DNA from: Sinimarinibacterium flocculans
GTDB taxonomy: Bacteria > Pseudomonadota > Gammaproteobacteria > Nevskiales > Nevskiaceae
Length of the DNA: 64,000 nucleotides
NCBI RefSeq assembly: GCF_003201205.1
Contig: NZ_QICN01000001.1
Location: forward strand, 124,001-188,000
Direction of reading: 5' to 3'
The notes below the pieces were generated by a model. The model was not told where the DNA came from. It saw only the letters and a program-made list of their open reading frames with translations, and searched no databases. The position numbers and the translations under genes were made by a program. Positions 27,212-34,714 of this stretch are shown here, piece after piece (position 1 is the stretch's first letter; each line of letters begins with the position of its first letter).

Positions 27212-27332
27212 CGATTTCGCCGGAGCGAAATCGGACGTCCGTGAGGACGGCCCCGAGCATCCGCGAGGGGTGAGGCCCATGGAGGGGCCGAACAACCGCG
27301 AAGGTGCGCGCCGCGGTGAACGCGCAAAGAAA

Positions 27333-27408
27333 TGGCGCTCCCACCGGGATTCGAACCCGGGTTTAAGCCTTGAGAGGGCTCCGTCCTAGGCCTCTAGACG
27401 ATGGGAGC
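27333..27408 (-). tRNA. tRNA-Glu (CTC)
   Basis: A 76-nt gene with encoded CCA. The acceptor is GCTCCCA/TGGGAGC with a G discriminator; the D-arm contains GTCTAGAGGCCTAGGAC as in other tRNA-Glu; the anticodon loop is CTCTCAA (anticodon CTC); the T-arm is CCGGG-TTCGAAT-CCCGG. It is transcribed away from pcnB. Its 3' end is duplicated 143 bp downstream. Confidence 0.93.
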
Positions 27409-27450
27409 GCGGCGACCACGACCTTCGGCCGGTGCGGCCAAAGGGCGCGT

Positions 27451-27479
27451 ATTATCTGTTGGGCGCCGCGGCGATTCAA
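27451..27479 (-). promoter_or_regulatory. tRNA-Glu promoter
   Basis: On the minus strand TTGAAT (27479-27474), 17 bp, then GATAAT (27456-27451). The start would fall about 36 bases before the tRNA 5' end. Confidence 0.7.
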
Positions 27480-27573
27480 CCGGTTTTTTCGTGCGGCGAA
27501 AACGCCGTTGGCCGGCGCCGCAGAAGCGGCCTCAGTTGATTAGGGCGGGGTGCGCGGTCAATATGCGCGCCCA

Positions 27574-28932
27574 ATGAACTGGCTCAAGACACTGTTTCCG
27601 CGCAAAAGAAGGTCCGAACGCATCGAAGTCCGACGCATTCCCCGAGCCGAGCACCCGATCTCGCGCAGCCAGTTCACCCAGGCCACCTTGCGGACCCTGT
27701 ATGGACTCAAGGACGCGGGCTACCAGGCTTATGTCGTCGGCGGCGGTGTGCGCGATCTGCTCGCGGGGGAGACGCCCAAGGACTTCGACATCGCGACCGA
27801 TGCGCATCCCGAGGACGTCAAGCGCATCTTCCGCTCCTGCCGCCTGATCGGCCGGCGTTTCGTCATCTGCCACGTGCGCTGGGGCGGCGAGGTGGTCGAA
27901 GTCACGACCTTCCGCGGGGTCATCACCGACGAACACGAGCGCGACGAGACCGGGCGCATCCTCGCCGACAACGAATACGGCACGCTGGAGACCGATGCGT
28001 TCCGGCGCGACTTCACCGTCAATGCGCTGTACTACGACATCCGCGATTACGCGATCGTCGACTTTGCCGGCGGACTGCACGACATGCAGGCACGCCTGAT
28101 CCGGCTGATCGGCGACCCCGAGCTGCGCTATCGCGAGGACCCGGTGCGCATGCTGCGCGCGGTGCGCATCGCCAACAAGCTCAGCTTCGAGATCGAGAAG
28201 GACACCGCGGCGCCGATTCCGAAACTCGCCGGACTGCTGCGCGAGATTCCGCCGGCGCGGCTGTTCGACGAAGTGATCAAGCTGCTGCAGTCGCGCGAGG
28301 CCGTCGCCAATCTCGAGGGACTGCATCGCTACGGATTGCTCAAGCAGATCCTGCCGGTGACCGATTCGGCGATGGGCGATGCGCGCTACGGCGAGTTCCT
28401 GCGCCAGGCGCTGGTCAACACCGCCGAACGGCTGGCCAACGACCAGACCGTCAGCCCGGCGTTCCTCTACGCCGCGCTGCTGTGGCCCGGGGTCGTCCGC
28501 GAATACCAGCGCCTGCTGCAGGCCGAAGGGCAGCACCCCAACGACGCGATCTCGCAGGCCTCGGAGCGCGTATTGGCGCGCACGCTGTCGACGATCATGA
28601 TCCCCAAGCGCTTCAGCCTGCCGATGCGGGAAATCTGGGCGCTGCAGCCGCGGCTCGAACAGACGCGCGGCGGGCGCGCGAAGCGGCTGTTGACGCATCC
28701 GCGGTTTCGCGCCGCCTACGACTTCCTGCTGCTGCGCGCCGCCTGCGGCGAAGTCCCGCAGGCGCTGGCGGACGGATGGACGCAGGCACAGACGGGTGAG
28801 TTGGCGGCCCCGGAACCGGACGACGCTGCCGACGGGGACGAGGGTGTGGCGCCCCCGGCGCGACGCAAACGCCGCCGCCGTGGCGGCCGACGCCGGCGTC
28901 CGGGCGCGCCCGCGCCGACACCGGCGCAATGA
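27574..28932 (+). CDS. pcnB: Poly(A) polymerase I
   Basis: A 452-aa template-independent RNA adenylyltransferase that tags RNA for decay. The nucleotidyltransferase motif VVGGGVRDLLAGETPKDFDI holds the catalytic aspartates; RRDFTVNALYYD and LRYREDPVRMLRAVR follow. It ends with a very basic tail ([13 protein letters not shown]) suited to RNA binding. ATG 27574 (MNWLK) is preferred over GTG 27550 because the latter gives an unlikely extension. Bacterial CCA-adding enzymes are related, but length, the basic tail and the pcnB-folK-panBCD context favour PcnB. The stop overlaps folK by four bases. Confidence 0.95.
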   Translation: MNWLKTLFPRKRRSERIEVRRIPRAEHPISRSQFTQATLRTLYGLKDAGYQAYVVGGGVRDLLAGETPKDFDIATDAHPEDVKRIFRSCRLIGRRFVICHVRWGGEVVEVTTFRGVITDEHERDETGRILADNEYGTLETDAFRRDFTVNALYYDIRDYAIVDFAGGLHDMQARLIRLIGDPELRYREDPVRMLRAVRIANKLSFEIEKDTAAPIPKLAGLLREIPPARLFDEVIKLLQSREAVANLEGLHRYGLLKQILPVTDSAMGDARYGEFLRQALVNTAERLANDQTVSPAFLYAALLWPGVVREYQRLLQAEGQHPNDAISQASERVLARTLSTIMIPKRFSLPMREIWALQPRLEQTRGGRAKRLLTHPRFRAAYDFLLLRAACGEVPQALADGWTQAQTGELAAPEPDDAADGDEGVAPPARRKRRRRGGRRRRPGAPAPTPAQ

Positions 28933-29408
28933 CGCGGGCCTTCATCGGGCTCGGCGCGAATCTCGGTGATCCGCCTGCGCAGTTGCGCACGGCACTCGAG
29001 GCCATCGATCCGCTCGGGCGGATGCTCGCCGTCTCGCCGTTCTACCGCAGTGCGCCGATGGGGCCGACGGATCAGCCGGATTTCTGCAATGCCGTCTGCG
29101 CCCTCAAAACCGGACTCGCGGCGCCGGCACTGATGGACGCGCTGCTGGCGATCGAGCGCGGCATGGGCCGGCTGCGCACGGTCAAGTGGGGGCCGCGGCT
29201 GATCGATCTCGATCTGCTGCATGTCGACGGTGTGCACTGCGCCACCGAGACGCTGACGCTGCCGCATCCGGGCATCGGCCAGCGCAGCTTCGTGCTGGTG
29301 CCGTGGGCCGACATCGCCGCCGACACGACGGTACCGGGTGTCGGGCTGATCGACGAGGCGGCGCGGTCGGTCGATCGCACGGGTCTTCGACGCTGGGAGT
29401 CCGGTTGA
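28929..29408 (+). CDS. folK: 6-hydroxymethyl-7,8-dihydropterin pyrophosphokinase
   Basis: A 159-aa cytoplasmic enzyme that transfers pyrophosphate from ATP to hydroxymethyl-dihydropterin in folate synthesis. The start FIGLGANLGDP, the FCNAVCAL strand, ERGMGRLRTVKWGPRLIDLD with the conserved Arg and paired Asp, and LPHPGIGQRSFVL are all typical. ATG 28929 overlaps the pcnB stop. The panB promoter overlaps its stop codon. Confidence 0.96.
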   Translation: MTRAFIGLGANLGDPPAQLRTALEAIDPLGRMLAVSPFYRSAPMGPTDQPDFCNAVCALKTGLAAPALMDALLAIERGMGRLRTVKWGPRLIDLDLLHVDGVHCATETLTLPHPGIGQRSFVLVPWADIAADTTVPGVGLIDEAARSVDRTGLRRWESG

Positions 29409-29432
29409 ACCGCCGGTCCGATGGGCTACACT
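29405..29432 (+). promoter_or_regulatory. Candidate panB promoter
   Basis: TTGAAC (29405-29410) and TACACT (29427-29432) are 16 bp apart. The start near 29439 would give a leader of about 155 bases that contains both copies of the repeated GTGGGCCACC motif. Confidence 0.5.
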
Positions 29433-29468
29433 GCGCCGTGCTCCGCGCCCCGCGTGCGGATCGTCCGG

Positions 29469-29538
29469 GTGCATGCCTTGGTGGGCCACCCTTCGTATCA
29501 ATGCCCCGAATGCCGCGTGTATGTCTTGGTGGGCCACC
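29469..29538 (+). repeat. Two copies of a 22-bp motif in the panB leader
   Basis: Copy A (29469-29490) and copy B (29517-29538) agree at 20 of 22 positions; the core of B is GTATGTCTTGGTGGGCCACC. The 3' part GGTGG-G-CCACC is self-complementary. The same motif occurs twice before panD (31455-31476 and 31505-31526). Copy B and the second panD copy match at 25 of 26 positions. Function unknown. Confidence 0.8.
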
Positions 29539-29595
29539 GGCATTCCCCATCGGACGGCCTCCATTCCCGCATGGCCTCCGGGGAGCACTCAAGAC

Positions 29596-30531
29596 ATGGA
29601 TAACACGAAGCCTGTGAGCATCGCGGAGCTGCGCGACATGCGTGCGCGTGGCGAAAAGATCGCCTGCCTGACCTGCTACGACGCCAGTTTCGCGCTGATC
29701 GAGGACCGCGCCGGCGTGGACCTCGTGCTGATCGGCGACTCGCTCGGCATGGTGCTGCACGGCGGTCGCACGACGACGCCGGTCACCGTCGATGACATCG
29801 TCTATCACAGCCGCTGCGTCGCGCCGCACCTGTCGCGCGCCTTCCTCGTCGCGGACCTGCCATTCCTGTCCTACGCGACGCTAGAGCGTGCGCTCGATGC
29901 CTCGCAGCGGGTGATGCAGGAGGGCGGCGCCAAGATGGTCAAGCTCGAAGGTGGCCGCGAACAGGCCAGCATCGTCGAGTACCTGTCGGTTCGCGGCGTG
30001 CCGGTGTGCGCCCATCTGGGCCTGCAGCCGCAGTTCGTGCACAAGATGGGTGCCTTCCGCATCCAGGGGCGCGACGAGGCGGCTGCCGAGGCGATGCTCC
30101 ACGATGCGCGGGTGCTCGCCGAGGCGGGTGCCGATCTGCTGCTGCTCGAATGCATTCCCACCGAGCTGGGGGCGCGCATCGCCGCCGAGTCGCCGGTGCC
30201 GGTGATCGGCATCGGCGCCGGTCACCGGGTCGACGGCCAGATCCTGGTCCTGCACGACATCCTGCACGTCTCGCCCATGGTCACGCTCGGGCGCACGCCG
30301 CGGTTCGTGAAGAACTACATGACCTGTGCCGCGGAACAGGGCACGCCGGATATCGAGTCGGCGGTCCGTGCCTACGTCCGCGAAGTGAAGTCCGGGGCGT
30401 ATCCGGCGCCGGAACACCGCTTCGACGTGCCGGCGCCGGCGGCCATCCGGAACGACAAGGCCGGCAGGACGGCCCGCCCGGCGCTGAAGCGGCCGGCGCC
30501 AGCCGGCGTGGTGCGGAAACGGCGCAAGTGA
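29596..30531 (+). CDS. panB: 3-methyl-2-oxobutanoate hydroxymethyltransferase
   Basis: A 311-aa TIM-barrel enzyme making ketopantoate from ketoisovalerate and methylene-tetrahydrofolate, the first committed step to pantothenate. LTCYDASFALIEDRAGVD, LIGDSLGMVLHG, AFLVADLPFLSY, VKLEGG and CIPTELGARIA are the conserved blocks. The last ~40 residues form a basic, proline/alanine-rich extension (RFDVPAPAAI to VRKRRK) beyond the usual C-terminus. ATG 29596 is used; longer readings run through the repeat motif. GTGA overlap with panC. Confidence 0.96.
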   Translation: MDNTKPVSIAELRDMRARGEKIACLTCYDASFALIEDRAGVDLVLIGDSLGMVLHGGRTTTPVTVDDIVYHSRCVAPHLSRAFLVADLPFLSYATLERALDASQRVMQEGGAKMVKLEGGREQASIVEYLSVRGVPVCAHLGLQPQFVHKMGAFRIQGRDEAAAEAMLHDARVLAEAGADLLLLECIPTELGARIAAESPVPVIGIGAGHRVDGQILVLHDILHVSPMVTLGRTPRFVKNYMTCAAEQGTPDIESAVRAYVREVKSGAYPAPEHRFDVPAPAAIRNDKAGRTARPALKRPAPAGVVRKRRK

Positions 30532-31382
30532 TCACGCGTCACGCGATCACCGAGTTGCGCGCGCAGCTCGCTGTCTGGCGCGCGGCCGGCCAGCGCATCG
30601 CCCTGGTGCCGACGATGGGCAACCTGCACCGGGGCCATCTGCGGCTCGTGGAGCAGGCGCGGATGCAGGCCGACCGCGTCGTCGCGAGCATCTTCGTAAA
30701 CCCGCTGCAGTTCGGACCCAACGAGGACTTCGAGCGCTACCCGCGGACACTGGCCGCGGATCAGGCCTCGCTGCAGGACGCCGGGGTCGACCTGCTCTTC
30801 GCGCCCTCGGTCGCCGAGATGTATCCCCATGGCCGCGAAACGCTGAGCAGCGTGCACGTGCCCGGCGTGTCCGAGGACCTCGACGGCGCCCACCGCCCCG
30901 GACACTTCGACGGCGTGGCGACGGTGGTCAGCATCCTGTTCAACATCGTGCAGCCGGATGTCGCGCTGTTCGGCGAGAAGGACTACCAGCAGCTCGCGGT
31001 GATCCGGCAGATGGTGCGAGACCTGCACCTGCCGATCGAGATCGTCGGCGTGCCCACGCAGCGTGATGTCGACGGTCTGGCGTTGTCGTCGCGCAACCAG
31101 TACCTGAGCCCCGAGGAGCGCACTCGCGCGCCGGCGCTGCACGCCGCCCTGAAGGCCGTGGCCGCAGCGCTCGACGAGGGCCGCCGCGACTTCGAACCGA
31201 TCTCGGAAGAGCAGTGCAAGGTTCTGGCGAACAAGGGATTCGATGTGCAGTACCTGGCGATCCGCCGGCCCGATCTGGGGCTGCCGGATGCGACCACGCA
31301 GCGCTTCGTCGTGCTGGTGGCGGCGAAGCTCGGCCGGACCCGCCTGATCGACAACATCCAGGCCCCGTCGGGGCAAATATGA
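30528..31382 (+). CDS. panC: Pantothenate synthetase
   Basis: A 284-aa ligase that joins pantoate and beta-alanine via pantoyl-adenylate. The HIGH-like motif is VPTMGNLHRGHLRLVEQA; FVNPLQFGPNEDFERYPR, HRPGHFDGVATVV, FGEKDYQQLAVI and LSSRNQYLSPEER (KMSKS equivalent) follow. The GTG start (30528) overlaps the panB stop. Length is normal (E. coli 283 aa). panD follows after 175 bp with its own promoter region. Confidence 0.97.
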   Translation: MITRHAITELRAQLAVWRAAGQRIALVPTMGNLHRGHLRLVEQARMQADRVVASIFVNPLQFGPNEDFERYPRTLAADQASLQDAGVDLLFAPSVAEMYPHGRETLSSVHVPGVSEDLDGAHRPGHFDGVATVVSILFNIVQPDVALFGEKDYQQLAVIRQMVRDLHLPIEIVGVPTQRDVDGLALSSRNQYLSPEERTRAPALHAALKAVAAALDEGRRDFEPISEEQCKVLANKGFDVQYLAIRRPDLGLPDATTQRFVVLVAAKLGRTRLIDNIQAPSGQI

Positions 31383-31389
31383 CAGGCAT

Positions 31390-31418
31390 TTGATGCACTG
31401 CGGGAATGCCGCTAGACT
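31390..31418 (+). promoter_or_regulatory. Candidate panD promoter
   Basis: TTGATG (31390-31395) and TAGACT (31413-31418) with a 17-bp spacer, starting 8 bp after the panC stop. The predicted start near 31425 precedes a CRP-like palindrome. Confidence 0.6.
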
Positions 31419-31428
31419 CCGGCCTCCG

Positions 31429-31448
31429 CGTGTGATCGAGATCACGCG
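31429..31448. promoter_or_regulatory. CRP/Clp-like palindrome at the panD transcription start
   Basis: TGTGA-TCGAGA-TCACG (31431-31446) matches the CRP consensus TGTGA-N6-TCACA at nine of ten arm positions and is extended to CGTGTGATC/GATCACGCG. It begins about 6 bases downstream of the predicted start, a position where a bound regulator would more likely repress panD than activate it. Confidence 0.55.
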
Positions 31449-31454
31449 AAACGG

Positions 31455-31526
31455 GCGTATGTCTTAGTGGGCCGCCCGCCGTAGCCAGACCCCCAGGCCG
31501 TCGCGTGTATGTCTTAGTGGGCCACC
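31455..31526 (+). repeat. Two copies of the panB-type 22-bp motif in the panD leader
   Basis: Copy C (31455-31476) and copy D (31505-31526) share the core GTATGTCTTAGTGGGCC(A/G)CC. Spacing between copies is 50 bp, close to the 48 bp in front of panB. Copy D ends about 31 bases before the panD ATG. Confidence 0.8.
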
Positions 31527-31557
31527 GACGACCCCAAGCTCCCGAAGAGGCATCGCC

Positions 31558-31941
31558 ATGCAACTGCATATGCTCAAGTGCAAGCTGCACCGCGCCTGCG
31601 TGACCCACGCTGAACTCGACTACGACGGTTCCTGCGCCATCGACTCCAAGTTGCTGGAGCTCGCGGGCATCCTCGAATTCGAGCAGATCGACATCTACAA
31701 CGTCACCAACGGCGAGCGGTTCACCACCTACGCCATCAAGGCCGAACCGGGCTCGGGCATCATCTCGGTGAACGGCGCTGCCGCCCACAAGGCCCGCGTC
31801 GGCGACCGCGTGATCATCTGCGCCTACGCGACGATGGACCAGGCCGCTGCACGCACGCTCAAGCCGCGTCTGGTCTACCTCGATGCCCAGAACCGCGTCG
31901 AACGCACCGCCAACACGATTCCGGTGCAGCTCGCGGTGTGA
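31558..31941 (+). CDS. panD: Aspartate 1-decarboxylase (pyruvoyl type)
   Basis: A 127-aa proenzyme that makes beta-alanine for pantothenate. Self-cleavage between Gly24 and Ser25 in DYDGSCAID creates the pyruvoyl group; Lys9, Tyr22 and Thr57-region residues (NGERFTTY) and NGAAAH are conserved. ATG 31558 has GAAGAGG upstream. It is separated from panC by a 175-bp leader with a promoter, a CRP-like site and two repeats. The stop overlaps the following oxygenase gene as GTGA. Confidence 0.97.
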   Translation: MQLHMLKCKLHRACVTHAELDYDGSCAIDSKLLELAGILEFEQIDIYNVTNGERFTTYAIKAEPGSGIISVNGAAAHKARVGDRVIICAYATMDQAAARTLKPRLVYLDAQNRVERTANTIPVQLAV

Positions 31942-32558
31942 TTGCGGTCCGCGCCTGGTTCCCCACACTCATCTATAGCGAGCGCCTGCAGGCACGCGGC
32001 CTGCGGGCGTTCAACGCGGAGCTGCTCGACGAGTGCCGGCGCATCCGTGATTTCGACGAGGCGGGGCGGGCGTGGTCGGCTCGCAGCTATCCGCTGGGCT
32101 ATACGAGCTACGGCTCGCTCGACCGCCTGCAACGCTTCTCGTCGACCTTTGACGTCCTGCGCCAGCGCATCGACCCGCATGTGGCGTCCTATGCGCGGGC
32201 GCTGGACTGGGATCTGCGGGGCGGTCGTCTCGAGATGACGGACTGCTGGCTCAACATCATGCCGCAGGGTTGCAGCCACAGCTTTCACGTCCACCCGCAC
32301 GCCGTGGTCAGCGGCACCTACTACGTCGACGTGCCACGGGGCAGCCCGGGCCTCAAGTTCGAGGATCCGCGGCTGACGAAGATGATGGCGGCGCCGGCGC
32401 GACGCGCGCGCGGACGGCCGGACCAGCGCGCGCACATCGAGTATCGCGCGCGTGCCGGCGACGTGATCCTGTTCGAAAGCTGGCTGCGCCACGAGGTGTC
32501 CGCCAATCCGGTCGGTGAGGAGCGCGTCAGCATCAGCTTCAACTACCACTGGCGCTGA
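31938..32558 (+). CDS. Putative 2OG-Fe(II) oxygenase (TIGR02466-like)
   Basis: A 206-aa protein with the jelly-roll core of iron/2-oxoglutarate dioxygenases. [20 protein letters not shown] provides the likely first metal ligands, [20 protein letters not shown] follows, and [18 protein letters not shown] supplies the distal histidine, with the 2OG-binding arginine in [10 protein letters not shown]. The GTG start overlaps the panD stop by four bases, so it is translated with panD; no pantothenate role is known to me. The substrate is unknown; protein or small-molecule hydroxylation are both possible. Confidence 0.82.
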   Translation: MIAVRAWFPTLIYSERLQARGLRAFNAELLDECRRIRDFDEAGRAWSARSYPLGYTSYGSLDRLQRFSSTFDVLRQRIDPHVASYARALDWDLRGGRLEMTDCWLNIMPQGCSHSFHVHPHAVVSGTYYVDVPRGSPGLKFEDPRLTKMMAAPARRARGRPDQRAHIEYRARAGDVILFESWLRHEVSANPVGEERVSISFNYHWR

Positions 32559-32633
32559 CCACCGGCATCCGGTTCAGTGAACAGTCGGGGACGGGGCTGC
32601 TAGGCTTCGGGGATCGCCTCGATACCCAGACGC

Positions 32634-34247
32634 ATGAACGACCTGACTCGCAGCGGTTCCTGGCAGCAGGTGGCCGCGCAGGCCGCGCGCATGCAGCCGA
32701 CGCATCTGCGCGAGCTGTTCGCCGACGACCCCGGACGCGCGCAGCGCTATACCGCGCAGGCCTGCGGCCTGCACCTGGACTACTCCAAGCAGCGCATCGA
32801 CGATGCCGCACGCGCGGCGCTGCTCGCGCTCGCCGATGATCGCGGACTCGCCCAGTGGCGCGAGCGGTTGTTCGCCGGCGAGGCGGTCAACGCCACCGAG
32901 CATCGCGCCGCGCTGCACATGGCCCTGCGGGCCTCGCCCGACGATGCGCGCTTTGCAGCGGTGTCCGGCGAAGTCCATGCCGTTCGCCGGGCGATGCGTG
33001 CGTTCGCGCAGGCGGTTCGCGATGGCGAGCGGACAGGGGCGACGGGCGAGCGCATCACGGATGTCGTCAACATCGGCATCGGCGGATCGGACTTCGGGCC
33101 GCGCATGGTTTGTGCCGCGCTCGCGCCGCAGATCGACGGTCCCCGGCCGCACTTCGTCGCGAACGTCGACGGTGCCGAGCTGCACGCGCTGCTCGCGCGA
33201 CTCGAGCCGGCGCGCACGCTGTTCATCGTCACCAGCAAGACCTTCACGACCCAGGAGACCCTGGCCAATGCACGGCGCGCCCGCGCGTGGCTGGTGGACG
33301 CTCTCGGCGAAGAGGCGGTGGCGCGCCACTTCGTTGCCGTCTCCACCAATGCCGAGGAGGTCGGGCGCTTCGGCATCGACAGCGACGCGATGTTCGGGTT
33401 CTGGGACTGGGTGGGCGGACGCTACTCTTTGTGGAGCGCGGTAGGCCTGTCGATCGTGCTCGCGCTCGGACCGGAGCGTTTCGATGCGCTGTGCGCCGGC
33501 GCCGCGGCGATGGACCGGCATTTCGTCGATGCGCCCGCCGAGCACAACCTGCCGGTGCTCATGGGATTGCTCGGCGTCTGGAACGTGAACTTCCTCGGCT
33601 GCGCCAGCCATGTGGTGGCGCCGTATGCGCAGCGGCTGTCGCTGTTCTGCGGCTGGCTGCAGCAACTGGAGATGGAGTCGAACGGCAAGCGCGTGGATCG
33701 CGACGGCCGCACGGTCGACTACGCCACGACACCGGCCCTCTGGGGCAGCGTGGGCACCAACGCCCAGCACGCCTACTTCCAGATGCTGCACCAGGGGCCG
33801 GCGGTGCACGCCATCGATTTCATCCTCGCGCAGTCGGCGGATCATCCGTTCGACGAGATGCAGCAGATGCTGGTGGCCAACTGCCTGGCGCAGTCCGCCG
33901 CGCTGATGGCGGGCAAGACCGCAGACGAGGTACGTGCCGAACTCGAGGCCGCAGGGTTGTCGGGCGCCGCCCTCAAGGCGGCGGTGCCGCACCGCGTATT
34001 CCCGGGAAACCGGCCGAGCAGCACCCTGCTGCTGCCGCGGCTGGACGCCCATCACCTGGGTGCGCTGCTCGCGCTCTACGAGCATCGCACCTTCGTGCAG
34101 GCGGTGATCTGGGGCATCAACCCCTTCGATCAGTGGGGCGTCGAGCTGGGCAAGCAGCTCGCGAAACGGATTCTCGATCCGGGCCAGCGGGCCGGGCTCG
34201 ACGCATCGACGCGGGCGCTGTGGACACGAATCAACCCGCCGGACTGA
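32634..34247 (+). CDS. pgi: Glucose-6-phosphate isomerase
   Basis: A 537-aa glycolytic enzyme interconverting glucose-6-P and fructose-6-P. NIGIGGSDFGPRMV, FIVTSKTFTTQETL (phosphate-binding serine/threonine loop), the AQHAYFQMLHQG helix with the ring-opening histidine, and NPFDQWGVELGKQLAK with the conserved lysine are present. In the catalytic loop the sequence reads WGSVGTNAQH where many PGIs have WGEPGTNGQH, so the usual glutamate position holds Ser. A weak promoter (TGAACA, 17 bp, TAGGCT at 32601-32606) may precede it. It stands alone. Confidence 0.95.
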   Translation: MNDLTRSGSWQQVAAQAARMQPTHLRELFADDPGRAQRYTAQACGLHLDYSKQRIDDAARAALLALADDRGLAQWRERLFAGEAVNATEHRAALHMALRASPDDARFAAVSGEVHAVRRAMRAFAQAVRDGERTGATGERITDVVNIGIGGSDFGPRMVCAALAPQIDGPRPHFVANVDGAELHALLARLEPARTLFIVTSKTFTTQETLANARRARAWLVDALGEEAVARHFVAVSTNAEEVGRFGIDSDAMFGFWDWVGGRYSLWSAVGLSIVLALGPERFDALCAGAAAMDRHFVDAPAEHNLPVLMGLLGVWNVNFLGCASHVVAPYAQRLSLFCGWLQQLEMESNGKRVDRDGRTVDYATTPALWGSVGTNAQHAYFQMLHQGPAVHAIDFILAQSADHPFDEMQQMLVANCLAQSAALMAGKTADEVRAELEAAGLSGAALKAAVPHRVFPGNRPSSTLLLPRLDAHHLGALLALYEHRTFVQAVIWGINPFDQWGVELGKQLAKRILDPGQRAGLDASTRALWTRINPPD

Positions 34248-34345
34248 TGCGGCCGGCAGGGATGTCGGCCCGTCGCGCGATGGCGGGTACGATGCGGTGG
34301 CGGGACCTGGGTAAACACTGAAAGCAACCAGAAGCGAGGTGGATC

Positions 34346-34714
34346 ATGGACGGATTTCGCGGTGTGATGGTGGTTGTCGTGGCTGTTGCGCTGGGCCTGT
34401 CGACGATTGCGGCGCCGGCGTCTGCGGCGATCGTCGGGACCGAGCAGATGCTGTCGCAGAACACCGCGCGGCAGGATGTCGATACCTTCCTGGCACGTGC
34501 CGAGGTGCAGGAGCAGCTGCAGGCCTGGGGCGTCGATGCCGCCGATGCGCAGCGGCGCGTGGCGACGCTGACACCGGACGAACTGCAGATGCTCAATGCG
34601 CAGATCGACGAGCTGCCGGCCGGGGCGGGCGCCCTCGAAGTGATCGGGGTGGTCTTTCTCGTGCTCCTGATTCTCGAGCTGGTCGGCGTGACCAACGTCT
34701 TCAGCGCGATCTGA
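34346..34714 (+). CDS. PA2779-family protein
   Basis: A 122-aa exported protein. A signal peptide ends at AAPASA; a short helical middle (residues about 30-85) follows, and a C-terminal membrane helix (EVIGVVFLVLLILELVGV) is near the end, so it is probably anchored with the middle part in the periplasm. AGCGAGGTGG is the ribosome site. Pairing with a C39-like peptidase/TPR protein next door is the hallmark of the PA2779/PA2778 pair. Its role is unknown. Confidence 0.8.
   Translation: MDGFRGVMVVVVAVALGLSTIAAPASAAIVGTEQMLSQNTARQDVDTFLARAEVQEQLQAWGVDAADAQRRVATLTPDELQMLNAQIDELPAGAGALEVIGVVFLVLLILELVGVTNVFSAI

Noticed and set aside
27187-27354. Attachment sites of an integrated element at tRNA-Glu
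   Set aside because: The two 25-bp copies are only 143 bp apart with no gene between them, so no element is present; kept as a tRNA-fragment repeat instead.
29421-29603. A 60-codon frame across the panB leader repeats
   Set aside because: The frame exists because the repeats lack stops; no ribosome site, and the panD copies are read in a different frame, so a coding role is unlikely.
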